NCBI RefSeq assembly: GCF_000204055.1
Contig: NW_006768848.1
Coordinates: 1 to 64,000, forward strand
Direction of reading: 5' to 3'
From: Melampsora larici-populina 98AG31
Taxonomy: Eukaryota > Basidiomycota > Pucciniomycetes > Pucciniales > Melampsoraceae
DNA: 64,000 nt
Every line of letters begins with the position of its first letter. Positions within the stretch are counted from its first letter, which is position 1. Of this stretch, positions 1 through 12,379 are shown in pieces. The translations under genes were made by a program, and so were the position numbers. The notes beneath the pieces were generated by a model that was not told the DNA's origin, did not search any database, and saw only the letters and a list, made by a program, of their open reading frames with translations.

Positions 1-1959
1 AGAAAGAAAAAAATTTTCTTCCAGACGGCAGGGTCAGCCGTAGATCTACAACAGTCAATAGGATATAACAAATTTGGTCCAAAACTAGCAATATTTGGGC
101 AAAAACCTCCAAGCACAAAAATATGAGTATTTTTATTCAATCATCTGAACACTTGCAATTTATGGAAGCCGCATGATGTCTCTACAAGGTTTATTAAGGT
201 GCTGAAGCCATTGTAGTTATGACTTCTATGCTTATATATGGTTTCTGCTGTGTACGTCTCTTGATATATCTCACCCATTATTGGAGACACACAGCTTTTT
301 TGTGCACACAAACTGTAGATCCAGAATGTGGAATTCAGAATGTCAAGACATTACATGTGTTGGAGAAAAATTGATGATTTTGTTGGTGTTGCAAGGTCAC
401 TGTCTCTCTACCTGCCAGTTTTGGACCAAAATTGGGTTTCTGACATTATTTGCATTGTGGTTGTAAAAATATGAAAAAATATGCCAGATGATTGGAATGC
501 ACCAAAGGGCCCAACCAATATTTTTTCATATTTTTCTGACCCCTCCCAGATTTTCCATAATTTTCTATGTCTTCTCAATTTTCTAAACTCAGCGGTAAAT
601 TTTCAATTTGGCGTAGTGTAAGCATGCACCCTGGAAGCGAACCTCTTTTTAGTTTGTTATGGTGATCTCAGCTTGTAATCTTGGTATGCCATGCTTGTTT
701 CTTTCTGATCTTAAATCTTGACTCTGGACCCTAATCTTGATGTTGAATTGATACTGACAACTTTATTTTGATTGTAAGCTAGATAACCTTTACTTCACAT
801 GAAATAGTAAGCACTCATTTTTGAGTAATTCTTCTTTTGTCTATCATGTTTTGTTTGTATGTATTTATCTATTGTCTGAATGAGAAAATCCAAAGTAATT
901 GAAGCACCTAATTAAAAGCTATAAAAACTTTGAGTAGAAATGGTATGAGACCAATTAATTGAAAATGAAAGTTGAGCCTTGAGGTTATGGATGTGAGGAT
1001 TGTCCATCATAAAGACTGTAGTGATCATAATTTAATATAAGGTGCTGCTGAAGGATTTGCTTTCCACAGCGCGGACGTGGCCGCGCAGAGAGGGCTTGTG
1101 TTAAGCTAATGAGCAAATGAGCTTTGTGAAGCGGATAGAGAGACCGTGTCCGTAACCCTGCATGGGTCTTGACTTGGTTCAGCTTGGTTCTGTACACCAA
1201 GGAACAAGGTTCACATGGGAATTGAACCGCAAGTGTACGTACCACCGACTTCTACAAATCATCCACACTACTTCTGGCACACTTTGAGCACAGCCAGGGA
1301 CTCATGACCACCAGACACGCTTTGGCCTGTGGGGTGCATTCACTATGCTCTTCTAAGTGAGCTTTATTTTATTACCTCAAGTTAGAGCTCCCACCTTGGC
1401 CTTCTCTGAAGAGCATCCATCATGGTGGGAGTGTTTTATGATAAATTTTGCGTTCCCAAGTGCAAAACTTGAACATGTGTGTTTTACCTAAGTTTGTAAC
1501 CACATGAAATACACGGGGTCTCAGGTCAAGTTATTTTACTGCTTTGACCATAAAAAACTCCCCATTTTCATAAAGTTTACGCAAAATTTATGAAATTGGG
1601 AAAGGTTTTAAGACATCCCAAATTCTTTTGAGCAGCAAATTTGCTGCTCAGCAACACAATTTTTCTTACAAATTGGGAAAACTTTTTACAATCTGATACT
1701 AGGGGGTTTCAAGTCAGGATATTTTTGGAATTTTTTTGTGAAACGGACAAGTTTTCAAAATTTTACAGTGTTTTTTTTTTCTGCAAATGTACAGTCAACA
1801 GCATTTGGGACACCTAAAAAGGTGTCCCAAATTTTTAAACTTTACGTGAAATTTTAAGGTCTTGGACAACTTGTTGTACTGAAAAATACCGCCCCCTATT
1901 GTAAAAAACTTTGCCCTAATTTTTAGAACAAGGCCCCAAAAATCTTGATCTGAGCCCCC
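1..1959. other. Intergenic, no gene recognised
   Basis: AT-rich sequence with only short open frames and no splice-supported coding pattern. From about 1390 to 1560 there is a degraded partial relative of the element at 1960-3718: shared phrases are 'gtgcaaaacttgaacatgtgtgttttacc' in variant form and 'aaccacatgaaat'. Nothing else is supported. Confidence 0.5.
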
Positions 1960-3718
1960 TTAGAGCACCCACTATCATGAGGGTTATTTATTGTAAATTG
2001 TGTGTTCCTGAGTGCAAAATTTAATCATGTGTGTTTTACCAAAGTTGTTAACCACATGGAATCCACTATGGGACAATTTACTGTCTGTTTAACCTGGTTC
2101 CTACAATAAATCATGTTTTAAGCTTTCTTAGATTTGAATAAGCACAATGCAAAATTTGATGCAGTTGTAGGGACCGCAAGTGTAAAACAGGCCCATAGTG
2201 GACCTGTGTGTGATTTAGTAGTAAGCAAGCCTGGCTCACAGCGCCGACGGTAGCACGGAGCGCGGCGTGGCGCTGCGCCCTGAGGCTGCCGCTCCGTTAC
2301 CCGGAACTCCCAGGACCAGGGCACTACGCCTCGCGCCAACATACTGGGCCTGGGATTTGTGCCGTTACGCTTTCCACCACTGGGTCACCCACTTACGTAG
2401 AACGCTACTATCCTTATTTTCGCCGAGTGTCAGTTCAAGACTTATATCAAACAAGAAGACTTAATAATCAGCGATCAATTTATCAAACATTACTGGTCAC
2501 CTGAAGCCATCAAGCCATCACAATTCAATCATTGCTTCACGTATTCATTAAATGATCTCTATTCAAACCAATCAATTCATACACTTCAAACTCGACCTCA
2601 ATCTAATCAAGAATTACACCTTACCATCACCTAGACCACTTCGGATTATCATTCAAATCAATGCGACTTAACCAAAGAACAATCCATCACCAGATCAACT
2701 TTGACTTCAAGATATTTGCTTATAGGTGATCATTCAGTACATACATGTCTAGATTTGAATCGACTGCGTCGATCTACTCGTTCATACATACTCCTCATCA
2801 AATTTCATCTCCTCCTTCACCCCCTAATCGGATTTCAGTTTAATTTAGATTCATAGACCAATCAATTTACCCAAACCTGGTCAATCTCATTCACTCAAAC
2901 TAGTAAGTCTAAATATCAGCTTCTTTAATCTCTATAACTCATATTAACTACCTTGAAGAACTGAAATGTTAGTTAGTAGTACCCTCTAGATGGGAGAAGT
3001 GTCTCCTCTCAATGGGCAGATTTCCGAGGTGCAAAAAAATTGAATTTGCAAATAAAGCAAACATGAAGAAATCCAGAAAGAATCATTGTTGAGTTTTCAT
3101 GTTGTTTTGATCAAAAAAAGGTATTCCCTTTCTCTTCTTTCTATCTGTTTTTGTTTTCTAAACTCCTTTACATAGTTGCTTTTTCTTTTTTCTACATTCT
3201 TTTACTCCACAGTTTGTTCTTTTTGTTCTTTTTGTTCTCTTTTGGAATACAAAACATATTTTTCTATTAAAAAAACATTACTTTTTTGTCTGTAACGGCC
3301 ATAAGCGCTGCGAGAAAAAAGCACGCTTCTAGTTACTTTTTTGCCCAAAAACAAGCCCCTCACTACTGCTAAAGCTACCAAGTGTGCCTGAGTCTTTTTT
3401 GCGCTACGCCTCTAGTTTTCACGTGGATGGCGCTGCGTAGCGCTGCGAGCCAGGCTTGTAGTAAGGCTACAATGAATCACCTGGTTACCGCAACCATAGT
3501 GGGTGCTCTTACTATTGGATGATTTACTGTCTGTATTACCTAGTTCCTACATTAAATCAAGTTGTAGGTGTTTGTAGATTTGAATATGCAGGGTGCAAGG
3601 TTTGACGTGGTTGTACATACTCTAGGTCTAAAACAGGTCCATAGTGGACCTGTCTGTATGTTAGCAGTAAACTGATGCTGAATCACATTGTTAACACAAC
3701 CATACTGGGTGCTCTAAG
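1960..3718. repeat. Short TIR element family A, two partial-tandem copies
   Basis: The block starts with TTAGAGCACCCACTAT and contains two inverted copies of that end, at about 3490-3511 (AGTGGGTGCTCTTA) and 3700-3718 (CTGGGTGCTCTAAGG). Between them two related units can be aligned: each has 'ttactgtctg', 'acctggttccta', 'agatttgaat' and 'aaaacaggcccatagtggacctg' in close variants. The first unit is interrupted by the element at 2226-3458. The second unit lacks its left end. This looks like a non-autonomous DNA element that duplicated in place; no coding capacity is visible. Confidence 0.6.
2226..3458. mobile_element. 1.23-kb TIR element B nested in family A, 7-bp TSD
   Basis: The ends are the inverted pair CAAGCCTGGCTC and GAGCCAGGCTTG. 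The flanks carry a direct repeat TAGTAAG at 2219-2225 and 3459-3465. Next to the ends are GC-rich 'gcgctgcg'-type runs, while the interior is AT-rich and low in complexity with no convincing open frame. Removing the element and one TSD restores the family-A unit. A 7-8 bp target duplication suggests a non-autonomous hAT-like element, but the class is inferred only from TSD length. Confidence 0.7.
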
Positions 3719-4439
3719 GCTGAAATAGGAGTGGTTTGGGGGAGCCCGATCTTGGGGCTGCGCCTCTTTTTTGCCATGGTTAAATTTATGTTATTGGTGA
3801 GGTGCAGGCCTGTTCAGTTTGCCTTTCTCTATAGTGTGTGGATTACCCAACATCCCATTTAGTGAGACTTGTGATAGAGTCTCAACTCATTTAGTAAACC
3901 TCAGACTCTATGCAAGGCCAATTACAGCCAATCTGTTTAGGAAACTTTGTGTTTCTCTTTTTGTCTTGCAATCTGAGACTGCATAATAGACTTTATTTCT
4001 TTGTGAGCACATTGACATGTAATTCAATTTTTTTTCTCTGTGTCTATATCTCTTATCTCTCAAACCTATGAATTGCCTATAGTTTCCATTGACTCTGCCT
4101 TTGTATAGTATTATTCACAGGGGCCAAAATTGATGCTCACATACATGTGATCATTGTACACTCTCCTGAATTCTCCCAAAAAGATTGTTTCTCTTCCAGA
4201 TTCCTTCAATTGAGGATTTTGGTAGTGCTCAGGTGATCAGGCTGTTTTGCTCAAGTTCTCTTCTCCTTGATAGCCTTTTTATCATTTCAGGCAACTTCAT
4301 GAACTGTACTTTGCCTGGTTTGGCCGTTTTGGCATTCCACAGTTTCAGTGTTGCAGTACTCTCTTTTTTCCACTGTTCAAACTCTACATCTTCCAGTTTG
4401 ATTGTGTCAGCCCTAAGCCCTGATTACACAACCACGGGC
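3719..4439. other. Intergenic, no gene recognised
   Basis: AT-rich. There is an 85-codon open frame (4185-4442, +) of unrecognised, hydrophobic, low-complexity composition with no supporting splice sites or neighbours. I treat it as chance. Confidence 0.4.
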
Positions 4440-5169
4440 TAACAGTAACACATGTAATATTATATTATTGTATAAATCCATAAGTACATCTCAAGGCTCA
4501 GTGTCAAGAGCCACGTAAACACATGTACATAATGTATTAAACACGTAACAAACCTAACCCAAGTTCCAACCACAAGTTGATGCTTGACCTGTGAATATAT
4601 AAACCCCCCTTCTTCCCTTGATTCATCCCCCATCTTTTAACACATCACAACATCAGAATCACATTATACTTGAAATCATATATAGAGGATCCTCAAGTAC
4701 GTGATTAGTTGTGTAGTCTAAAGACCAAACTTGAGCATCACGGGTTCCATTGCTGAGCACCCCGGCATTAATTTCTACAAGCCTTGGGCCATCATATTCT
4801 CTAGAAATAAACCGTAAAGCAGCAAAGCTTCCTCCCTTATACAGAGTCTAAAGTAGCCTTCAGGATCTTTGGTTCACCAAAGTGTAAAGCCTGCCCCTTT
4901 CAGTCTCACAAGGTTAGAGCGTACTAGCTCTTTACCACCCTTAATCCCTTTCTCTCTCCCTCAAATCCTCTTCTTAGAGGTCAACTAGCTGTAGTCTTCA
5001 CTTGGGTTTACCACGTGAAGACCATGCTTTACCTCCCTTATCACCTTCTTAGTGAAGAGTACGCCTAACAGACGCGCACTACTCACAGATTGCACCTACT
5101 TCTACCAAATCCCATGACAGTTTGCTGAGGCTCACCATTTCCCAGAAGGCACATACTGTTATCAATTGT
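4440..5169. other. Possible LTR-like block upstream of a solo LTR
   Basis: The stretch has a promoter-like TATATAAACCCC at about 4597, followed by C/T-rich sequence and several short hairpin-forming repeats around 'gtctaaag', 'ggttcaccaaagtg' and 'cacgtgaagac'. That organisation resembles the copia LTRs elsewhere in the window. No TG...CA ends with a target-site duplication could be fixed, so this is only a suggestion. It directly abuts the Ty3-family solo LTR. Confidence 0.25.
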
Positions 5170-7013
5170 TGTAGTATAACCCAACATGGGCACACAATCT
5201 GCAAGTAATGACTATACAGAAAGGGTCTAAGGCCTGCCCTCCTAAAACAGGACAATCAGAAAAGGGAACTTCTGTTGGATTGAGTACTGATAAGGCACCA
5301 GAGAAAAGTATCTTTAAGGGACAAAAATCACACAGATTTTGATTCAAAAAACACTATTTGAGTTCTCTCAACACTGATATAGTGTTGTTCCAATATGATA
5401 ACTAAGAAAAAAGAGAAACGTCTTTTTGATATTATTCCCAACAAGTCTCTTTGACTATAACACTGAGGTAAATTCCTCTTTATAATTGTAATAAAGGGTG
5501 TATTTAAGTGACCAGGTACTGCTAAAATAAGTTTATGAGGATAAACAAAATGATAACTGCGTAGATGATAAAGAAAAAAGGGGAACAGCAATCCCAACAT
5601 CATCCATGAGTATATATATTGATGTGTTACAACTCTTACAATGGTCAACAGCCTCAAAAACCAATCAATTTCAACCAAAAACCCCTAAAAACCCTCTGAT
5701 GATGTGTTGTAATGACTTTGTTACTAATACTCAATGTAATTTACACAGCCAAGAGTGATCAATGATGTAATTAGATGTTACACAGGGCTTCTTATGATGA
5801 CTACAGGTGTTTTTTTCCTTACAATCCATCTGAAAACCTATTTTTGAAGTTACAGGTTTTTTCAAATGATGTCTAATCTTTGATTACTAAAGTACATCTT
5901 ATGGAAATTGTGATGCTGATCAATAATTGGCCCCATATCATGTATATCTGATGAGTGATTGATAAGTTATTGAGTTGTGAAGTTAAGGTTTTTGTATGTA
6001 AATGTTGTTACATGCACTGCCCGCATAGTTCCCTCGGCAACAAATGTCCGAGGAGTCCTTGGATGGCCCCCCCCAAGGAAAAGGGCACCCAAGGAAAACA
6101 TCTGAGACAAATTCTGGCCCTGGCTGTTGCCTCAGATCGGCTCCTTGCATGGAGCTTGCCTCGGACTCAAAATCCAAGGACTCCTCGGATTTTTGCATCT
6201 GAGGCAAATATGCTGGTGGTGATGTATGCATGTGAGTGTGAAAGCCAAAGTTCACTCCAATTCCTTGTTGCCCTTATGAAATTCTTCAAACGCCTCTGTT
6301 ACTAGTGTTTCAAAGCTTATACATTATGTAATCAATGTGTTTGTGTTGATTGAGCTATCTACTATGCAATTCTGATGTCATTTGACATGTGTAATAAGCT
6401 AAAAACCTTTATTTTTGACAGAATTCACACCTTTTAACCCCTTTACACAGCCATTGACAATACTCTCTCTCCTGTAATTTTAAATCATCATCTATAACTG
6501 TGAAGATCCTGCAAAATTGTCTTGGAAACCATAAATATTACTAATAACACCATTACATATCTAAACTACCTGTAAACCCTTGTTTACCAACTTCAAAAAA
6601 GTACTGTTCTCTTAATGACTTCTATTCCTTATTATCAATCATCAAGATTAAAGTTGTTACTGACTAACATAATTCTCCTCTTTCATATTCTAACCTTACT
6701 AAGCCCTTAAACCTAACATTATTTCCCTAAATACCATTTCTCAGCCTGTATGCCTATATTTTTGACTTTTTTGTATTTTTTTTCTTTGGTTTCTTTTTGT
6801 GATTCATTTCTTAATAGTTGATGTTGTTCTTCATAATTTGTTTGAAATAAAATTACCTAATCATGATGGAATGTGCAATATATAAGCCTTAAAGAGCTTC
6901 TATTGATCAAATTCCACCTACTTGAGTTTTTCTTGGCACTGACACCTTTCTAATAACTTTGGTAAACTGCTATGATTAATTTTTTTGATTGATCCCATAG
7001 ATTGATCACCACA
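5170..7013 (-). mobile_element. Diverged solo LTR of the Ty3 family (minus orientation)
   Basis: Read on the minus strand, this block aligns along its whole length with the LTR at 38802-40396. The match starts with GGTGATCAATCTATGGGATC (rc of about 6993-7012) and ends with GGGTTATACTACA (rc of 5170-5182). Shared landmarks include the 'gtcacttaaatacaccctttatta' region (about 5490-5515) and 'gattactaaagtac' (about 5881). It is about 1.84 kb, or about 1.65 kb once the MITE at 6024-6212 is removed. No internal retroelement sequence is attached on either side, so it is a solo LTR. A clean 5-bp TSD could not be seen, in keeping with its divergence. Confidence 0.75.
6024..6212. mobile_element. 189-bp MITE, copy 1
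   Basis: Imperfect terminal inverted repeats of about 38 bp start with CATAGTT.CCTC and share the core TCCGAGGAGTCCTTGG, which reappears as CCAAGGACTCCTCGGA near the right end. It is inserted inside the solo LTR at 5170-7013. A second copy of the same family, same orientation, lies at 33982-34167. It encodes nothing. Confidence 0.75.
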
Positions 7014-9180
7014 TCGCCATTGCTAAATTTTTCACCTTTGACTTTCCGTTCACATTTGCCATCATCTTGAATAACTGTTGTACTTGAATCAGTTTCTTTT
7101 TCTTCTTTCCTACTATTATCTTCTGTTCTTTGCATCTCTCTGTTGATTTGATTAGCCAGTCTACTAATTCTTTGCTGAACAGCAGCTGCTTGTGGTGTTT
7201 GGCAATTTTCCAGGCTTTCAGCCCTGCTAGGTACTTTTCCACTGTCCTTGCCTTAAATTCTCAATGTATGTTGATTTTTTGAATTTTGGGAAGCTTAGGT
7301 TTATTCTCCCAGGGATCTATGTTGCTTGATTTCTTCAGCAAAAATTCATTTCATTCTTGTTTCCTAGGCATGTTTAGGCAAATTTTGAACTCATTTCATT
7401 CTGAATTCATACCTGGGTGGGTCCTCTTTTCAAATGTCCATTTCCACACTTACTGACCAATGTTTCCTTGCTGATAGCTGCCTGGTTGATCTGCTTCTTA
7501 ACCCTTTCTCAAGTCTATGATTAGGGGCTTTTGAAGGTTGGAATAATATGTTTGAAGCATGTATAACTAGAGTCTACTAGGATGTATTTGTTTCTGCCTG
7601 GAAATTCAATGGGATGTTGAGCAAACTTTAACTACCCAAGCAAAAAAAATCACCATCCATATGTGTTCCACAATAATGAAAGAAGGCTAAGTTACCTGAC
7701 TGTCAGCAAACACAGATTGGTTGTGCGCACTACCACACCAGCCATTTAGTGCATATATAATGCAAGCTTGATTGTTGCAAAGAGGTTGCAAGGTGGAATA
7801 CATGACAGATAAGACCTTTCCAGATGCTTGAACTAGATTTGCAGAAAGTTCTTGCTGGAGGCCAATGCAAGGAATTGTGTGGAACAGGCCAAGGTATGTA
7901 TAAAGTAGGGACAGGGTTTCCAGAGCTACCTGGGTGCAGAAAACATACTTAAAAAAACATCAAAATAACCAAGTAGGCTCTAGGATTAGAAGTAGCCAGG
8001 CACTACCTTTTTACTGGGAGTACTATTAATATACTAAAGGTACTCTATATTTGAAAAGTGGGCTCCAGAACTTTTTAGGACATGCTCCAGAAACTTCTGG
8101 AGCTTCTGGAGTCAAGAATCTCTGATAAGATGTATTTCTCACACTAGAACAGATTGTCAGATCAAATAGGAAAGGTATACTATTGCGTGTAAAGTTAGAG
8201 CTTACCTAGAACAGATTGTCAGATCAAAGAGGGAAGGTAAAGAAGAACCAATCCTATCTACAATCTATTCTAGGGTATATAAGTGAAATATGCTAATAGA
8301 ATATAAAGCTATTTAAAGAGAAATATAATTAGCAAACAGTAATGATGTAATTAGAACTGTCACATACATAACATCATAACAATCTCTGAACTCCACTGAT
8401 CTGTGTGGTCACGCAGTGACCACACAAGCAGAGTTTTTTTCAGGGATGACTCTCTTCAGAACATCAACATGTTATAACCAAATGATGGGACCCATCTTTT
8501 CATTTTTGATTCTTTCCTATAAGAACCATAACACTCTTGATATGATTTGGCATTGGCTTTGATTGATTCAATCAATCAACGTGATTTGAAATCAATCTTC
8601 ATATCATTATCAAAGACCACTGTTTACTTCCAAAAAGCCCAAAAAACATGTGTTTGTTATGTTGTAGTTTCTTTCTGTCTATGGCTTATAATCAAATTGT
8701 TTTGGATTTGAGGGCAAATGAAAATGAAAAGGTGACTTGAGTTTGATTGCAAATGAAGATGAAAAGATGTGAAGGGAACCTTTCTGGAACTTTTGTGCCC
8801 AGATGAGTATTACCACTTGATATGGGGCTCTCAAAGTTACAAAGAAAGCTCCAGAAGTGTCACTCAAGAAACTTCTGGAGCCACTTCTGGATGTCACTTC
8901 TTGACACTTCTGGAGGCCACTTCTTGAATCTTGAATACCCTTACTGTCTTTTTGAAAAATAGTCGAAAACTATACTATACCTGATATATTTATATAGTGG
9001 TATAGTATAGTATAGTATAGTATAGTATAGATAGTGGTCTTGTTGCTAACAGAGCAACAACTGAAGTTGAAATATTCAAAAGTGGAACTTGAAGGTGTGA
9101 TTAGTCTGATGGTCAAGAACATATCATTGATAAGTAGACAGGATAGGGAATGTGATCACTGATGACAAACAAGAACTTAC
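7014..9180. other. Intergenic with small inverted repeats and a microsatellite
   Basis: No gene is supported. There is a short perfect palindrome, TGTGTGGTCAC / GTGACCACACA, near 8403-8427. Two clusters of 'ccagaacttctggag'-type palindromes lie at about 8067-8112 and 8847-8915. A direct repeat 'agaacagattgtcagatcaaa' occurs at about 8148 and 8210. A (TATAG)n microsatellite runs about 8998-9030. Confidence 0.5.
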
Positions 9181-9301
9181 TTTGGAACATAGATTCTTTT
9201 CCTTTTTTATGTTTTCAAGCAAATGCCGAAGTTCCTCCGGGTTTTTAAATCGCATATAGCCACCCTGGGTGCGTACGATAAAACCACGATGATGTTGAAG
9301 A

Positions 9302-9938
9302 TGTCAGAATACAACCTAAATCATCAAACACATCAAACATCTTACAACACAATCACATTTACATACAATTATCACACCTAGTTTATGTTAACTTAACCTT
9401 AAACCTCCCTTTGTATCACATTTAAATAAGATCACTCACCCACGATTGCCACTTTTTCCTCATCAGTTCACTGAGGAACAAAGTGGCGTGTAAGTGGATT
9501 TCATAATCTAATTCATCAATCCGAATAGATCAATATTAATATCTTTCTCACTTCTCACTTTCACTCTTACTTTCAGACTTTGTTATTTTCTTTTCACCCT
9601 TAATAGGTGTGATCAATTCTTGTCTTCGGTGTTCAGAGCCGTAAAGACTGACGCCCGTTTACTGGCATCTTAAGGTTAGATACATCTGCTATATGAAATT
9701 AATAATCAGTTCACTGAGGAACAAAGTGGCGTACTTTGTTATTTTCTTTTCACCCTTAATAGGTGTGATCAATTCTTGTCTTCGGTGTTCAGAGCCGTAA
9801 AGACTGACGCCCGTTTACTGGCATCTTAAGGTGTGATCAATTCTTGTCTTCGGTGTTCAGAGCCGTAAAGACTGACGCCCGTTTACTGGCATCTTAAGAT
9901 CACCATTCCGGTGACTCGAGTTTCTTTAGTTCTTCGCA
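9302..9938 (-). mobile_element. Solo LTR, copia family of the 57580 element, TSD GAAGA
   Basis: The 637-bp block has TG...CA ends (TGTCAGAATAC ... GTTCTTCGCA) and a perfect 5-bp target duplication GAAGA at 9297-9301 and 9939-9943. Its reverse complement aligns with the LTRs at 57580-58240 and 63129-63775: it shares GCCAGTAAACGGGC, CTCTGAACACC, the 'cagtg.actgatgaggaaaaag' block and the terminal 'actcg.g' region. It has three copies of a roughly 67-bp unit (starting about 9605, 9758 and 9831), as the intact LTR does. It interrupts the host gene remnant described at 9181-12540. Confidence 0.85.
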
Positions 9939-10167
9939 GAAGAGTGTGGACACATACTGTCTGATCTGAGCCAACTGTGACAGGTCCTGAGTATCCAGGG
10001 CCAAGCTCACCAAGGATAGCATCAGATAGCATCTGCTCGATTGAAATTGGATTGAGTCGTCCCATCAGACATCTTCTATTTCAGTCTTACTTCGGTCCCA
10101 ATCCAGTTGTTGACATTGGTGTCCTCCCAATAAAGTTCTTCGTGACCAGCTTTGGTGCACTCTTGCT

Positions 10168-12379
10168 TATGGTGTACGTGTAGACTCATACTGACATATA
10201 AACATGACATGGGTAAAACATGTAATTTTTCCATGTCATGTTTGGTCAAAATTCATCCCCAAGCCAAATACCGTACGACACGACTCATACTGACACACAT
10301 TGACATGGATTTTTGATTTACAAATCCCGTGTCGTAACATGAGTCATCTCGTACATCGTACCGTCCAGGAAGTGTCATACTGACACAACATGACACCAAA
10401 TGTAAATTTCTCCAGAATATTGCGTTCGGATCGGACTATCCGATAATTGAACTTCATCAATTTCATTCAACTTTTCCACTTCACCCCACAGCCTCTTGAC
10501 AACGTCCTTTTATCTCCTTCAAATCCTCATTTCCATTTCTCAGTGGTCTATTTTTTAATTTCATTGCAGATTTTTATTATACTTTCCTCTGATGTGACAG
10601 ATGATTTGCCTACTTTATAATGGCTATGGGTGGTGTTGAGATTGAGTGATGACTACAACATTAAGATTGAATTTCCAATCCAATCATTCTCAATTGTTAT
10701 ATGATGTCAATATACACTTTACCAAATGGCAAAAGAGTCAACAACAGATCATTGTGGTTTATGTCAAGCTTTTTGATTGACTGTTTGGTAAAGCGTAGAA
10801 CCGACTCTAGCTTTTTGGATCTGCCCCTTAAAAAAGCAGTGGATCAAAAAAGTGTTTTTGTGTAACACTTTTTGGCAAGAGTTCCAAAAGGGCCCTTATC
10901 TAGGGCCCCATCTTCTTTTGCAAAGGTAATTATAAATTAGAACAAGTGCAAAGTGAATTACAAGTTAGAACTAGGGAAATAAATCAAGAAACAATTTGAG
11001 GAGAGAAACAATAATAAACATCTAAAAATGACGCAGACTTCTTGTTCATGTTCTATACTTCTCCTTATCACTGATCCACAGAAAAATCTCATCAGTTAAA
11101 GATTCCTTATAGTCAGATAGCCACCCACTTTCAGTGTCCATCCCACACTTGGATCATGATAATTAGGCTTGCGTAAGGTCTGCGTCAAACCCTACCCACA
11201 AGAATCTGGTGCGTGAAGCCAACCCAGTCTTGGGGATGACAGGTACAGTTGAACCTCAGCAGTGACCGTGAATCATCATGATCCAAAACCAATTTGATAG
11301 AGGAATGGAGATCAAGTAGTTCCGCATTCACATAGTGAAGAATGAACATGCAAGATCTGATTCCATCCTCTATCAAATTGGCCTGTGAGACTTCTGCGTG
11401 TACTGGTATCTGACCATCATGGAAGAAAGAATTAAGTTTTATCTCACATCATCATTGTGATTTAAATGGATGAATCTAAAGATAAAAAATTTGCATTACT
11501 TTGAAGAAATTGAAATGAATTGTTTTGAATTTAATAAATGAGATGGCTTGTTTTGATTGTTTTGATTAGAAACTAAAGATTCAGTGTAATTTGGTTTGAT
11601 TGAATGATGAACAGTTGAGATGATTGAGTTTAGGTGAATCAGATGGAGACAATCGATTTTGATTGGATCAGATGGAGTCTGGAAATGATCAATATTGATT
11701 GGATCGGATGAAAGCAATCGATTTCGATTGAATCGGATGAAAACAATCGATTTCGATTGAATCGGATGAAAACGATTGATTTCGATTGAATCAGATGAAA
11801 GCGATTGACTTCGATTGAATCAGATGGAGATTGTTTTTGTGCCTAATCACAAAAAAATGTTAAACCATTGTTAGCTAAGAAATAACAAATGGATTGAAAG
11901 GGGGTGGACTGAGAAGAGGAATCTAAACCTGAGAAAGAGAACAGTCCAATAATTGAACAGAAAAGAAAGTGACTTTTGATGGAAAATTGATGAGTTCCAA
12001 GTTGAATATTGTGAGTACTTCAAAGATAGAAGGAGTTGAAATACTTGCTCAAAGAAACAAAAGTGAAGGAGGGAATGTTTGAGTTGGTAGGTGGGAACGG
12101 TTGACTATGTACCGGTGGTGAATCGGGTAAAGCTATTAGATGCAAGATAGTGTCATGTTTTTGTCAGTATGGCACTTCTCGGCCATCAGACCGTCCGCCA
12201 TGACTCATGTTACGACACGGTTTTTTTAAATCAAAAATCCATGTCGATGTGTGTCAGTATGAGTCGTGTCGTACGGTATTTGGCTCGGGGATGAATTTCA
12301 ACCAAACATGACATGGAAAAATTACATGTTTTACCCATGTCATGTTTATATGTCAGTATGAGTCTACACGTACACCATA
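10168..12379. mobile_element. 2.21-kb long-TIR DNA element, TSD CTTGCT
   Basis: Terminal inverted repeats of about 215 bp begin TATGGTGTACGTGTAGACTC and match the right end (10168-10390 against 12150-12379). The motif ACTCATACTGACA recurs three times inside each TIR, probably as subterminal binding sites. A 6-bp direct repeat CTTGCT flanks the element at 10162-10167 and 12380-12385. The interior has no open frame with recognisable transposase motifs, so the element is non-autonomous. It includes a minisatellite at about 11690-11832. The TSD length does not assign a superfamily securely. Confidence 0.85.
11690..11832. repeat. 29-bp minisatellite inside the TIR element
   Basis: About five near-identical units of the form GATTGAATCGGATGAAAACA followed by ATCGATTTC, 29 bp each, drifting towards the right end. 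A looser version of the same repeat extends left to about 11560. It probably expanded inside the element after or before transposition. Confidence 0.75.

Noticed and set aside
985..1245. 86-codon minus-strand frame
   Set aside because: Isolated, no motif, no splice context; expected by chance in this length of DNA.
8998..9030. TATAG repeats considered as telomere-like or regulatory
   Set aside because: The unit is not a telomere repeat and has no partner features; it is a simple microsatellite.
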